A stretch of DNA of 64,000 nucleotides, taken from positions 62,001 to 126,000 of the forward strand of contig CADAQM010000001.1 of assembly GCA_902790135.1 (NCBI GenBank). The letters are read 5' to 3'. Position numbers and translations under genes: made by a program. Shown one piece after another: positions 33,794 through 43,132 of the stretch. Numbering within the stretch: the stretch's first letter is position 1; each line of letters starts with the position of its first letter. A model generated the notes under the pieces. That model saw only the letters and a program-made list of their open reading frames with translations, was not told where the DNA came from and did no database searches. The DNA is from an uncultured Coriobacteriaceae bacterium. GTDB taxonomy: Bacteria; Actinomycetota; Coriobacteriia; Coriobacteriales; Atopobiaceae.

Positions 33794-35128
33794 CTACCTG
33801 CGGTTCTTGCGACCACGCACCAGATAGAAGACCGGCAGTCCCGCCAGCGTGATGACCACGCTGAAGAGCGACATCGTCAGTCCGCGCGAGCCGGACATGA
33901 AGAGCTGGCTTCCGATCACGTACAGGCCGCCGAGAATCGCGAGCGCGGGAATCACGGGGTAGCCCGGTACGCGGTAGGTTCTGGTCGCGTCGGGACGGGT
34001 CTTGCGCAGGCGGATCACACAGGCGAAGGTCAGCGTGTAGAACACCCAACACGAGAAGACGCCCAGGTCGGTAAGCAGGTCGAACTCCCCGCTCAGCGAG
34101 TAGAGGCATGCGAGCGTGCCCACCAGGATGATGGCGTTTGCCGGCACGTGACGGTCGTTGAGTGCCGAGAGCTGCCTGCTTGCGGGCAGGGTCTTCTCCT
34201 CGGCAAGCTCGAAGGCAACGCGCGAGCCTGACATGAGAAAACCGTTGCCCGCACCAATGACCGACAAGATGATGCCGCACTTGATGATGGTTCCGCCGAC
34301 CGAGCCAAAGAGCCGCTCCGCCACGGCTGCAGCGGGAGACTCCAGGGCCATGAGCTCCTCGGCAGGGATGACCCACAGGTAGGCGACGTTGATGGCCAGG
34401 TACACCGCCATGATGATGGAGACGCCGCCGACGATGGCGCGCGGCAGGTCGCGCGCGGGATCACGCATCTCGCCTGCAATGGCGCCGACGTTCGTCCAGC
34501 CCTCGAAGGCAAAGAGCACAGCAAGAAGCGTCGAGCCAAGCGCGCCGCCCACGCTCACGCCCTCCCCCACCATGGGCTTGACCAGGGCGTGGCCGCTGCC
34601 ACGTAGAAAGCCAAAGAGCATCAGCAGCACGAGGGGCACCAGCTTGCACACGGTGGAGACGACCTGCATCCCACCAGCCGCCTTGGCTCCACGGCAGTTG
34701 ATGGCCACGAGCGCGAAGATGACGAGAAGCGCGATGGGCAGCTCGAAGCGCTCTCCCACGAAGGAGGAAAGCTCGTCTCCCACCTTGACGCCATAGCCTG
34801 CCAAGAACGCAGGGTAGAAGATCACGACCTGCATCCAGCCGGCAAGAAAGCCCACGCGCTCGTCGAAGGCCTCGGTGAGGTAGGTGACCATGCCGCCGGT
34901 CTTGGGAATCATGACGGCCACCTCGGCAAAGGTCAGGGCGCCAAAGAGCGAGAGCAACCCTCCCGCGATCCAGGCCAGCATGCCCATGCCGGGTGCACCG
35001 CCCGTCGCCTGATAGATGGCGTACGGCTTGAAGAAGACGCCCGCCCCGATCACGCAGCCGACCACCAACGAGGTGGCGGTTGCCAGGCCAAGGTCCTTCT
35101 TCATGCTGCGTCGCTCGTTTGCACTCAT
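33794..35128 (-). CDS. APC-family amino acid permease
   Basis: 444 residues from the ATG at 35128 (AGGGGGAT upstream). Twelve or so membrane helices. Starts MKKDLGLATATSLVVGCVIGAGVFFKP, the G-rich unwound helix 1 of APC transporters; later KTGGMVTYLTEAFDERVGFLAGW, FAFEGWTNVGAIAGEMRDPARDLPRAI and a KTRPDATRTYRVPGYP loop near helix 10. Closest by eye to the SteT serine/threonine exchanger and LAT-type antiporters. Substrate not determinable. Confidence 0.9.
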   Translation of the reverse strand: MSANERRSMKKDLGLATATSLVVGCVIGAGVFFKPYAIYQATGGAPGMGMLAWIAGGLLSLFGALTFAEVAVMIPKTGGMVTYLTEAFDERVGFLAGWMQVVIFYPAFLAGYGVKVGDELSSFVGERFELPIALLVIFALVAINCRGAKAAGGMQVVSTVCKLVPLVLLMLFGFLRGSGHALVKPMVGEGVSVGGALGSTLLAVLFAFEGWTNVGAIAGEMRDPARDLPRAIVGGVSIIMAVYLAINVAYLWVIPAEELMALESPAAAVAERLFGSVGGTIIKCGIILSVIGAGNGFLMSGSRVAFELAEEKTLPASRQLSALNDRHVPANAIILVGTLACLYSLSGEFDLLTDLGVFSCWVFYTLTFACVIRLRKTRPDATRTYRVPGYPVIPALAILGGLYVIGSQLFMSGSRGLTMSLFSVVITLAGLPVFYLVRGRKNRR

Positions 35129-35340
35129 CGCTATCCCCCTATCGTGTCGCGCACGGCACATAATAGCTCAGACGACGTTGGATTGAGTGCTTTTGCGTCT
35201 CACATCTGGCAGATATGGGCATCGCGCCGATCGGCAGGACAGCTCGTCGAACACACCCGCTCATCGACCGATTGGACGATTCACGACGCGCGGCCTCGCG
35301 CACAATGCAAGCCATCACGCCGACAAGGGAGATGAGACAG

Positions 35341-36216
35341 ATGAAGCTTTCCGACTGCATGTATGACGGCAAGGGCCACTTCAGCCTATCCGACTACCCC
35401 ACCTCGGCACGCGTCAGCAAGGACAGGCGCGCGCAGGTCGAGGAGGACATGCGCGCGAACGTCGCCCGCATGGCCGAGCTCCAAGATGCGCTCTATGCTG
35501 ACGCGCGCGAGGGTGTGGTGATCATGTTCCAGGCGATGGATGCAGCTGGCAAGGACTCCACCATCAAGCACGTCATGAGCGGTCTCAACCCGCAGGGCGT
35601 AAACGTCTACAGCTTCAAGCAGCCCACCCACGAGGAGCTAGCGCACGACTATCTCTGGCGCGCCATCACCCACCTGCCCAAACGCGGCTACATCGGCCTG
35701 TTCAACCGCTCCTACTACGAGGACGTGCTCGTCGTGCGCGTGCACCACATGCAGACCGGTTACGCCATGCCCAAGCGCACGATCGACATGGACGAGGACG
35801 AGTTCTACAAGCTCCGCTACCGGCAGATCCGCGACTTCGAGCGCTACCTCTGGGAGAACGGCTACCGGCTGCTCAAGGTGATGCTCAACGTGGGGCTTGA
35901 CGAGCAGCGCAAGCGCTTCCTTGAGCGCATCGACGACCCCGCCAAGAACTGGAAGTTCTCCAGCGGCGACCTGGACGAGCGCGCGCTCTGGCCCGAGTAC
36001 CAGAAGGCCTTCGAGGAGGCCATCAGCGCCACCGCGACGCCCGAGGCCCCGTGGTATATCATCCCCGCAGACCAGAAGTGGTACGCCCGCTACCTCGTGA
36101 GCGAGGCCGTCCTCAAGACGCTCGAGGCATGCGACCCGCACTATCCCACGCTGGCACCCGAGCAGCAGGCTCGTCTGGCAGATTGCCGTGCGCGGTTGAT
36201 GAGCGAGGGCGCGTAG
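35341..36216 (+). CDS. polyphosphate kinase 2 family protein
   Basis: 291 residues from ATG 35341; AAGGGAG is 9 nt upstream, whereas ATG 35332 abuts it. Walker A is FQAMDAAGKDSTIKHVMSGL, Walker B region FNRSYYEDVLVVRVH, and the lid RQIRDFERYL with KVMLNVGLDEQRKRFLERIDDP. PPK2 enzymes transfer phosphate between polyphosphate and nucleotides; the short single-domain class usually phosphorylates ADP/GDP or AMP. The next gene starts 2 nt after its stop. Confidence 0.92.
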   Translation: MKLSDCMYDGKGHFSLSDYPTSARVSKDRRAQVEEDMRANVARMAELQDALYADAREGVVIMFQAMDAAGKDSTIKHVMSGLNPQGVNVYSFKQPTHEELAHDYLWRAITHLPKRGYIGLFNRSYYEDVLVVRVHHMQTGYAMPKRTIDMDEDEFYKLRYRQIRDFERYLWENGYRLLKVMLNVGLDEQRKRFLERIDDPAKNWKFSSGDLDERALWPEYQKAFEEAISATATPEAPWYIIPADQKWYARYLVSEAVLKTLEACDPHYPTLAPEQQARLADCRARLMSEGA

Positions 36217-36218
36217 GG

Positions 36219-36971
36219 ATGGCCGAGGGCAGACTCTTTGGCGTGAGCGTAGGGCCCGGCGACCCAGAGCTGCTGACACTCAAGGCGCTGCGCGTGCTGC
36301 AGGAGGCAGATGTCGTCGCCTACCCATGCACGGAGCGAGGCACTTCGACGGCCTTGGGAATCGCGGCTGAGCATGTGGCGGGAAAGCCGCAGCTCAGGTG
36401 CCTCGTGCCCATGACGCGAGACGATCGAGCGCTGGCCCGGGCGCATGCAAAGGCAGCCGATGACATCTGCGCGCGGCTCTCCCAAGGGCTCGACGTGGCC
36501 TACCTCTGCCTCGGGGACGCGAGCGTGTATGCGAGCTTTGGCTACCTGCGCGACGAGGTGCGCAAGCGTGGCTACCAGACCGAGACGATCCCCGGTGTGA
36601 CCTCGTTTTGCGCAGCGGCGGCACGGTTGCAGCAGCCGCTCTGCGAGGACGACGGACGTCTCGTCATCGCAAGCGCACGAGACGAGCGCCTGGACGAGGT
36701 GCTTGACCTAACCGCCACCAAGGTGCTTATGAAGCCAGAGCGGAGCCTGCAGAGCGTCCGCGAGGCCCTCGGGAAGCGCAACCTGCTCGATGCGACGCAC
36801 ACCATGACCCGCTGCGGCTATGATGACGAGCAGATCCAAGAGGGTGTGCCCGCAGATGCCAGCGACTACTTCTCGCTCGTGATCGTGGACGGGGCGCCCC
36901 ATGCACCGCACCCGCCCGCGTATGCGCAGGCGCCGCACCGTACCTCGGATGCTATGATTGAGCAGGCCTAA
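36219..36971 (+). CDS. precorrin-2 / cobalt-factor II C20-methyltransferase-like
   Basis: 250 residues from ATG 36219. Tetrapyrrole methylase fold: FGVSVGPGDPELLTLKALRVLQEADVVAYP at the N-terminus, CLGDASVYASFGYL in the middle and ETIPGVTSFCAAAARLQQPLCE. This is the CbiL/CobI pattern (SAM-dependent methylation of C20 of the corrin precursor). No other cobalamin gene is within the window, so either the pathway is split or this enzyme has another porphyrinoid substrate. It follows PPK2 by 2 nt and precedes an Fe-ADH by 18 nt. Confidence 0.85.
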   Translation: MAEGRLFGVSVGPGDPELLTLKALRVLQEADVVAYPCTERGTSTALGIAAEHVAGKPQLRCLVPMTRDDRALARAHAKAADDICARLSQGLDVAYLCLGDASVYASFGYLRDEVRKRGYQTETIPGVTSFCAAAARLQQPLCEDDGRLVIASARDERLDEVLDLTATKVLMKPERSLQSVREALGKRNLLDATHTMTRCGYDDEQIQEGVPADASDYFSLVIVDGAPHAPHPPAYAQAPHRTSDAMIEQA

Positions 36972-36989
36972 GCTTGAGAGGAGCTTGCG

Positions 36990-38090
36990 ATGAACTACTT
37001 CATGCCAGCCCGTCTGTTCACGGGCGATGACTGCATCGCCCAGCATGCGGATGCGCTGCGTTCCCTGGGTACCACCTGCCTCGTCGTCACGGACAAGGTC
37101 GCAGCTAAGGCGAGCGGCGCGCTCGACGATGTCACGCGTACGCTCGATTCTGCCGACATCGCCTACACCATCTGGGACGGTGTCACGGAGAACCCGCCCG
37201 TTGCCTCCTGCATCGAGGCGGGCAAGCTTGCGGCCGAGGGCGGCGCGCAGTTTGTCCTGGGCATCGGCGGCGGATCCTCGCTCGACGCAGCCAAGGCCAT
37301 CTCGGTCTTTGCCGCCAACCCCACGCTCGACGAGGCGGCCTTCTACGCCTTCAAGTGGGACGTCGATCCCCTGCCCATCGCACTCGTGGGCACCACGGCG
37401 GGCACTGGCAGCGAGGTGACCAAGGTATCGGTCCTCACCGATGCGGCTCACCGCAAGCACTCCATCCACGACGACCGCCTCTACGCCACGCTGGCCTTTG
37501 GCGACAGCCGCCACACCCACACCTGCCCGCCCGCCGTCACGCTGAGCTGCGGCGTTGACGTCATCGCGCACGCCACCGAAAGCTATTTCAGCCACAAGGC
37601 GGACGAGATCAGCCGTGCGTTTGCGGTGCGTGCCATCCGCCTGGCCATGGAGCCCCTCACCGAGGCAGCCGCGGGCAACGAGCTCACGGCGGACCTGCGC
37701 TGCCAGCTCTACGAGGCCTCCATCCTGGGCGGACTCGCCATCAACACCACAGGCACGTGCTTCCCGCACAACGTGGGCTACTACCTCACCGAGAACTACC
37801 AGGTACCGCACGGCTTTGCCTGCGCGGTCTTTCTGCCCGCGATGCTCACGCGCGTGCACGCATATGACGAGGCCTACGCAGCGGCGTTCTACGACGAAAT
37901 CGGCTCAGACGAGACAGCCTACATCCAGCTCATCGACAGCTGTCTGCAGTTGGGCAAGGAGATTCACATGTCCGCCGAGGAGATCGAGGCGGCACTCCCC
38001 CGCTGGGAGAACAACGGCTCGGTCAAGAACACGCGCGCCAACGTCAGCGTGGACGACATCCGCACGATCCTCACGTCCCTGTTTGCCTAG
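36990..38090 (+). CDS. iron-containing alcohol dehydrogenase
   Basis: 366 residues. NAD-binding GIGGGSSLDAAKAISVF (about 91-107), TTAGTGSEVTKVSVLTD, and the metal ligands GVDVIAHATESYFSH, PHNVGYYLTENYQVPHGFACA. It reduces an aldehyde or ketone to the alcohol (or the reverse) with NAD(P)H; substrate unknown. GAGAGGAG precedes the ATG. Part of a plus-strand run PPK2, CbiL-like, ADH, cupin. Confidence 0.93.
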   Translation: MNYFMPARLFTGDDCIAQHADALRSLGTTCLVVTDKVAAKASGALDDVTRTLDSADIAYTIWDGVTENPPVASCIEAGKLAAEGGAQFVLGIGGGSSLDAAKAISVFAANPTLDEAAFYAFKWDVDPLPIALVGTTAGTGSEVTKVSVLTDAAHRKHSIHDDRLYATLAFGDSRHTHTCPPAVTLSCGVDVIAHATESYFSHKADEISRAFAVRAIRLAMEPLTEAAAGNELTADLRCQLYEASILGGLAINTTGTCFPHNVGYYLTENYQVPHGFACAVFLPAMLTRVHAYDEAYAAAFYDEIGSDETAYIQLIDSCLQLGKEIHMSAEEIEAALPRWENNGSVKNTRANVSVDDIRTILTSLFA

Positions 38091-38135
38091 CAAGCTATCC
38101 AAAACGTCAGCAATGCACCAAGGAGAGGAGCACCC

Positions 38136-38483
38136 ATGATCAGGAAAAAGGAAGACCAGCCCATCGAGTTCCGCTGCATCCGCAACGGTATCGGCGAGAC
38201 CGAGCAGCGCAAGATCATCGTGAGCGACGACGAGCTCTACGGGAAGGGCCGCCTGTTCAACCTCATGATCATCGAGCCGGGCAACAGCATCGGCGAGCAC
38301 GCGCACGAGGGCGACAACGAGATCTTCTACTTCCTCGAGGGCACCGGCGAGTACAACGACAACGGGACCATCGTCGAGGTCGGCCCCGGCGACACCACCA
38401 TCTGCAACGACGGTGAGAAGCACTCCCTCAAGAACATCGGCGACGTGCCCCTCAAGTTCATCGCCCTGATTCTGTATTCGTAA
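38136..38483 (+). CDS. small cupin-domain protein
   Basis: 115 residues forming one beta-barrel. Cupin motif 1 is GEHAHEGDNEIFYFLEGTGEY (three metal ligands His, His, Glu) and motif 2 GPGDTTICNDGEKHSLKN (fourth His). Such proteins bind a divalent metal and may be sugar isomerases, dioxygenases or sensors. Followed by a strong terminator; last gene of the PPK2 run. Confidence 0.9.
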   Translation: MIRKKEDQPIEFRCIRNGIGETEQRKIIVSDDELYGKGRLFNLMIIEPGNSIGEHAHEGDNEIFYFLEGTGEYNDNGTIVEVGPGDTTICNDGEKHSLKNIGDVPLKFIALILYS

Positions 38484-38517
38484 GCTTCTGGCATCTGAAA
38501 GCAGCGGCTTTGCATGC

Positions 38518-38546
38518 AAGGCGCCTCCCACTGGGGGCGCCTTTTT
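38518..38546 (+). terminator. intrinsic terminator after cupin gene
   Basis: Stem AAGGCGCC (38518-38525) with GGCGCCTT (38536-38543), further pairing possible inside the 10-nt loop, ending in a run of five T (38542-38546). It sits 35 nt after the cupin stop. Confidence 0.85.
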
Positions 38547-38621
38547 GATGATATGGACAGACCTGCTACACTTCTGCCCTGACTGAAAACCCGCATCCGC
38601 AAGACGCAAGGATGGTGTCCC

Positions 38622-39971
38622 ATGGAGTACTTTCTGACCAGCAGCCCCTGCGAGGAGGATTCCTACGCGCTGACAAACCGCAACGGCCTGCGCGAAGCCT
38701 TCGTCGGGGCGCTCCCCCACGCGGTCCGCGCGCTCTTTGTGGCTTCGGATCCCGACAACCATGCCCAGACCGACGAGTACGCCGAGATCATGCGCAAGTC
38801 GCTGACGGAGGCGGGCATAGCCCTGACCAGCTACGACGTGTTGGACGGCCGCACGGTCTTGGAGGCTCCCGAGCTGGTGGCAAACGCACAGCTCATCCTG
38901 CTTGCGGGCGGGCACGTGCCCACGCAGAACGCCTTCTTTGAGAAGTTCGGACTCCGTGAGCTCATGGCCGACTTCGACGGCGTGGTGCTGGGCACGAGCG
39001 CGGGCACGATGAACGCCGCGGACGAGGTCTACGTGCAACCAGAGCTCGAAGGTGAGTCCACCGACCCCGGTTTCGAGCGCTTTGCGGAGGGTCTGGCCAT
39101 CACGCAGACCAAGGTGCTGCCGCACTATGACAAGGTTCGCGACAGCATGCTGGACGGCAAGCGGCTGTTCGAGGACATCACCTATCCTGACAGCATGGGG
39201 CGTGTGTTCGTCGCCCTGCCCGACGGCAGCTACCTGCACGGGGGCACGGGCAGAGACGAAGAGATATGCGGTGAGGCCTACGCCATCACCAACGGCTGGC
39301 TGCGCAAGGTCTGCTCGAACGGCAAGCGCGTCAGCGCGCACGGGGCAACCAAGTACTCGCTCGAGAGCAACCCTGGCAAGCCCGACGGCAAGGGCGGCCG
39401 TGCCATGCTCGCACGCATGAATACCGGTGCCCACGAGCAACTGGCCAACTGGGGCCTCGACTTCCTGAGGATTCCCGAAGGCGCGCACATGCTGGACGTG
39501 GGCTGCGGTGGGGGCGCCAACCTGCTGCGCCTGCTCGAGCGCTGCCCCACCGGGCGCGTGTGGGGCGTCGACCATTCGCACACCTCGGTCGAGGCGTCGA
39601 GCGCGCACTGCGCGGACGAGATCGCCAAGGGAGTGTGCAGGGTCGAGGAGGGCGACGTGCTTGACCTGCGATTTGATGGCGCGAGCTTTGATGTGGTGAG
39701 CGCCTTCGAGACCGTGTACTTCTGGCCCAGCATCGAGAAGGCCTTCGCCGAGGTCCTGCGCACGCTGGTGCCCGGTGGCAGCTTCTTGGTATGCAACGAC
39801 GATGACGGCACCACCGAGAGCTCGCGCGAGTTCGCACGTACGCTCGAGGGTATGAGCGTCTACACCGCCGACGAGGTGGCAGAGCTCATGGAAGCCGCGG
39901 GGTTTGTCGGCGTGGAGACCCACCACCTGCGCGACGAGTCGATGATCGCGATCATAGGGCACAAGGCCTAG
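38622..39971 (+). CDS. peptidase S51 (PepE-like) - SAM methyltransferase fusion
   Basis: 449 residues. Residues 1-245 resemble the peptidase E / cyanophycinase type (peptidase S51): RALFVASDPDN, LILLAGGHVPTQN, the nucleophile elbow VLGTSAGTMNAADE (Ser126) and KVLPHYD (His168). Residues 265-449 are a class I methyltransferase: MLDVGCGGGANLLRLLE (motif I), GVDHSHTSVEAS, FDVVSAFETVYFWP, VLRTLVPGGSFLVCNDDD and a C-terminal strand pair. Peptidase E cleaves Asp-X dipeptides. The joint of a peptidase and a methyltransferase in one chain is not a combination I know. The frame runs clean through the junction, so it is not an artefact of two overlapping genes. Confidence 0.8.
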   Translation: MEYFLTSSPCEEDSYALTNRNGLREAFVGALPHAVRALFVASDPDNHAQTDEYAEIMRKSLTEAGIALTSYDVLDGRTVLEAPELVANAQLILLAGGHVPTQNAFFEKFGLRELMADFDGVVLGTSAGTMNAADEVYVQPELEGESTDPGFERFAEGLAITQTKVLPHYDKVRDSMLDGKRLFEDITYPDSMGRVFVALPDGSYLHGGTGRDEEICGEAYAITNGWLRKVCSNGKRVSAHGATKYSLESNPGKPDGKGGRAMLARMNTGAHEQLANWGLDFLRIPEGAHMLDVGCGGGANLLRLLERCPTGRVWGVDHSHTSVEASSAHCADEIAKGVCRVEEGDVLDLRFDGASFDVVSAFETVYFWPSIEKAFAEVLRTLVPGGSFLVCNDDDGTTESSREFARTLEGMSVYTADEVAELMEAAGFVGVETHHLRDESMIAIIGHKA

Positions 39972-40032
39972 GCAGAAACGCAAGCCAAGCTATGACAGGG
40001 GCGCCGCGTCAACAAACGTAGGTGCCCTTCTT

Positions 40033-42870
40033 CTACCAGAGCTTCCGGTATGCCACGACGTTGTCGTCGCCGTCGCGCACGTATGCGGCATCATCCAGCT
40101 CGGAGATGGCGCGCGCCATGGCCATGCTCTGCGCGGTCTGGCCCTCCACCCCTGCGTAGGCAAGTGGGTCATAGGCCTCGCCACGTGCGGTCAGGCACAT
40201 GGTCAACGCACGGGGATCGGTGTCGAACTGGTAGGTGAAGTCGACCTCGCCCAGACCGCTTGCGCCGGCACGCCCATGCTCGCATAGGGCGCCAAAGAGC
40301 TCCCGCGTCGCCAGCTCGATCTTTCTCTGTACGTGCACCGGGCACCTGAGCTGGGAAAACTCGTAATGCTGCCTGCGCACGAGCTCCCCGCAGCCATAGT
40401 CGTCCGCGTTCACCCTGATGTTGCCCGACACCTGGGGCTGGTGCCCGTACTCCAGGCAGAGCGTGGTGATGTCGTCCGACTGCTCGGCACCCTTCGCCCA
40501 CGTGCGCACGTCAGCGCGCACGACGTCCACCAGCATCTTGGGATGCAGGTCCGCATGCCTGCCGAGCAGGGCCTCCAGGCGGGCGCTGCCGTACTCCTCG
40601 CCCTCTGCAGAGAAGGCCTCGTTCACGCCGTCGGTGTAGAGGAAGATCTCGTCACCCGGGACAAGATGCCTGGTAAACGACTTGTAGCGTGCCGTCTCGA
40701 AGGTGCCGAGGAAGAGGCCGCCGCGCTCCTTGAGCCACTCCCACGTGCCGTCGTGGCGCAACAGCGGCGGGTTGTGGCCGGCGTTGACATACGTGAGCTC
40801 ACCGGTGGCGTAGTCGAGCGTGCCCGCCCACACCGTCACGAACATGCCGGCCTCATTACCCTGGCACAGGTTCCAGTTGGCACTCTGCACCGCCTCGGCA
40901 AGCTGCATGCCCGACTTGATGTAGTTGGCGAGCTCCGACTTTGCTGCCATCATGAAGAGCGAGGCAGGGATGCCCTTGCCGCTCACGTCGGCGATGAGGA
41001 AGCAGACCGTGTGCGCGTCCACGAAGAAGAAGTCGTAGAAGTCGCCGCCCACCTCACGCGCCGCAGACATGGACGCATAGATGTCAAACTCCTTGACGTC
41101 AGGGAAGGGCGGGAAGGTGCGCGGCAGGGCGCTCTCCTGGATTGCCTTGGCCGTGGCAAGGTCTGACTCGATGCGCGCGCTTTCGGCCGCGATAGCATTG
41201 CGCAGCGCCGCCACCGTAGCATTGATGTCGTCGGAGAGGATCGCGAACTCGGCACTGTCTCGCACGTCCACCTCGACGGTCAGGTCGCCATTGGTAATCT
41301 CGTCCAGACGCCCGTTGACGCGCCAGATGCTGCTCACCACTACGCGCTCGATAAGCACGTAGATCGCCACGAACAGCGCCGCAAAGATGAGGATCTCCAT
41401 AAAGGAGGTGACGAGCATCGCGATATCACGCTCGAGAATAGCTTCGGAAGCCGGAAGCATCGCCATGACGCGAAGACCCTCGGTGGTCTGGTACATGGCG
41501 TAGTAGTCCATGCCATGGTACTTGAGCTCGAAGAGCTCCCCTTGGTCGGCTCCCAGCATGGCGTCGGAAAGATGCTGCACGTCGGCATGCTCCACGCGCA
41601 CATCCGAACGCACGCCCACCAGCGCATCGCGTCGGGTAAGAACCACCAAGAAGCCGTCGTTGCCCACATGACGGTTTGCCACGGCAATGCGCACCTCGTC
41701 GGTCAGGTTGTCCACAAAGTGCTCGGCATCGTAGCCAACCTGCAGCATGCCATCGGGGACACTCACGCCCGCGTACTTGCGCCATATCGTCGAGTTCATG
41801 GCCATCGGTTGGTACTTCTGCACCAGATGCGACATGCCACCGCCAGGCAGAAGTCGCAGAAACTCAGACGACTGCTCCCCGGAGGCCATGTTGAAGCCCA
41901 CGAACGCGTCGTCGCCACTCATGACGATGATGCCCCGCTCGTCTATGACATGCAGCTCGGTGATGTCCAGATCCTCAATCAGCTCGTCGACCGTCTCCTG
42001 CTTGGCCTCTTTTACCGAGGGAATCTCATACGCCACCTCGGTCGCGAGGTCGAGCAGGTTGGCGTCCGAGGCATCCTGGATGTCGTCATCGGTCTCCTGC
42101 AGCACCAGCGAGAGCGTCGCCTGACTGCTGGACTCGATCCTGCTCGATTGGAGAACGCCCACGATGAGGAGGGTCATCGCAAAGCCCGCAAGCACGGTCG
42201 AGAGCATGCCGACCTGCACCTTTTGCGAGATGTCCGGAGCCTCGCCGGTTGCGCGCCGCCCCAGCCCGCCAAGCCTGGTGAGCACGGCGCCCGAGAGTGC
42301 GACGGCAAGCGCGTTGCAGATGATCATCGGGAAGGTGCAGGCTCGCACGATGATAAATGCACGCGTCACATCATCCAGGTTGGTGAGAAACACCAGAAGG
42401 AGGTGGAGCACCTCGATGACCAGGCCGACCGCCATCGCCAGCGGCCAGCTTGACTTGCGGCCGCGGAACAGCTGCCGACGCAGGAGCGCGGCGTAGAATC
42501 CCGCGAGTATGGTTGCCAAGCTGCAGGCGTCGCGGGTGAACATCCCGCGCCCCCAAAGGGCGGCGAACCAACGCTCCACGCCACCGATCAGGCCTGCGAT
42601 GATGCCTGCCGGACCACCAAAGTAGAGTCCCGCAACGATGGGCGCGGCGTCGCGCACGTTCATCGTCGCGTCATCGGTGATTATGCCCGCCTCGGTTCCG
42701 TAGACGGCAACAAGGCCAAACAGAATGCCGCAGATGATCTGCGTGGGCCAGTAGCCCATCTTCCCGAGCCGTGTCTTGTTGCCCAAGAACCACAGGATGG
42801 CACTGACGATGGCCGGCAGCACGGTCGCCAGGGAAAACTGCAGCAAGATGAATGCAGAACGGAAACCCAT
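40033..42870 (-). CDS. membrane sensor - SpoIIE/RsbU-type phosphatase with degenerate RsbW-like domain
   Basis: 945 residues. Five to six membrane helices at the N-terminus carry the 5TM-LYT sensor pattern (NVRDAAPIVAGLYFGGPAG, GGVERW). An extracellular Cache-like sensor (about 240-460), a further membrane helix and HAMP-like linker, then a PP2C phosphatase follow: VGGDFYDF, ADVSGKGIPASLF, NAGHNPPLL and QSDDITTL supply the metal aspartates. The last 130 residues align with the RsbW/SpoIIAB kinase domain of the paralogue at 47941, but the N-box Asn (here RELFGAL), the G1 Asp-Gly (here RGEAYDPL) and the G2 glycines are lost. It should dephosphorylate an RsbV-type antagonist in response to an outside signal. 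Confidence 0.88.
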   Translation of the reverse strand: MGFRSAFILLQFSLATVLPAIVSAILWFLGNKTRLGKMGYWPTQIICGILFGLVAVYGTEAGIITDDATMNVRDAAPIVAGLYFGGPAGIIAGLIGGVERWFAALWGRGMFTRDACSLATILAGFYAALLRRQLFRGRKSSWPLAMAVGLVIEVLHLLLVFLTNLDDVTRAFIIVRACTFPMIICNALAVALSGAVLTRLGGLGRRATGEAPDISQKVQVGMLSTVLAGFAMTLLIVGVLQSSRIESSSQATLSLVLQETDDDIQDASDANLLDLATEVAYEIPSVKEAKQETVDELIEDLDITELHVIDERGIIVMSGDDAFVGFNMASGEQSSEFLRLLPGGGMSHLVQKYQPMAMNSTIWRKYAGVSVPDGMLQVGYDAEHFVDNLTDEVRIAVANRHVGNDGFLVVLTRRDALVGVRSDVRVEHADVQHLSDAMLGADQGELFELKYHGMDYYAMYQTTEGLRVMAMLPASEAILERDIAMLVTSFMEILIFAALFVAIYVLIERVVVSSIWRVNGRLDEITNGDLTVEVDVRDSAEFAILSDDINATVAALRNAIAAESARIESDLATAKAIQESALPRTFPPFPDVKEFDIYASMSAAREVGGDFYDFFFVDAHTVCFLIADVSGKGIPASLFMMAAKSELANYIKSGMQLAEAVQSANWNLCQGNEAGMFVTVWAGTLDYATGELTYVNAGHNPPLLRHDGTWEWLKERGGLFLGTFETARYKSFTRHLVPGDEIFLYTDGVNEAFSAEGEEYGSARLEALLGRHADLHPKMLVDVVRADVRTWAKGAEQSDDITTLCLEYGHQPQVSGNIRVNADDYGCGELVRRQHYEFSQLRCPVHVQRKIELATRELFGALCEHGRAGASGLGEVDFTYQFDTDPRALTMCLTARGEAYDPLAYAGVEGQTAQSMAMARAISELDDAAYVRDGDDNVVAYRKLW

Positions 42871-42967
42871 GAGTCCTCTTCGCAGCCAGACTGATACGAA
42901 AAGAGATATCTACAGGATGGTGGCACCCGCGCATGCAAGTGCCCGACGCAAGCGCGGAGGTAGTTCG

Positions 42968-43132
42968 ATGAAGATTCCCTCATATGCAAGCATACTCGAA
43001 ATGCCCGCTTCCCATGCAGCCAGTTTTCGGTGCAGCGAGACACTCTTCGGCATCGATGTGAGGGCCCCCGCAGGACAGGTTGTGGAACCCTACGTCTCGT
43101 CTCGTTGTGTCTTTGGCAGGTTATGGAAGTAG
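42968..43132 (+). CDS. possible small protein antisense to MATE gene end
   Basis: 54 codons from ATG 42968, preceded by GCGGAGG at a good distance. The product has a Ser/Ala-rich start and ends CVFGRLWK; there is no signal peptide or known motif. Its last 43 nt overlap the 3' end of the minus-strand MATE gene. The only support is the ribosome site and location in an otherwise empty 219-bp gap (42871-43089); coding status is doubtful. Confidence 0.25.
   Translation: MKIPSYASILEMPASHAASFRCSETLFGIDVRAPAGQVVEPYVSSRCVFGRLWK

Noticed and set aside
37905-39983. 692-codon minus-strand open frame opposite Fe-ADH, cupin and the fusion gene
   Set aside because: Covers three recognisable plus-strand genes and a terminator; shadow of codon bias.
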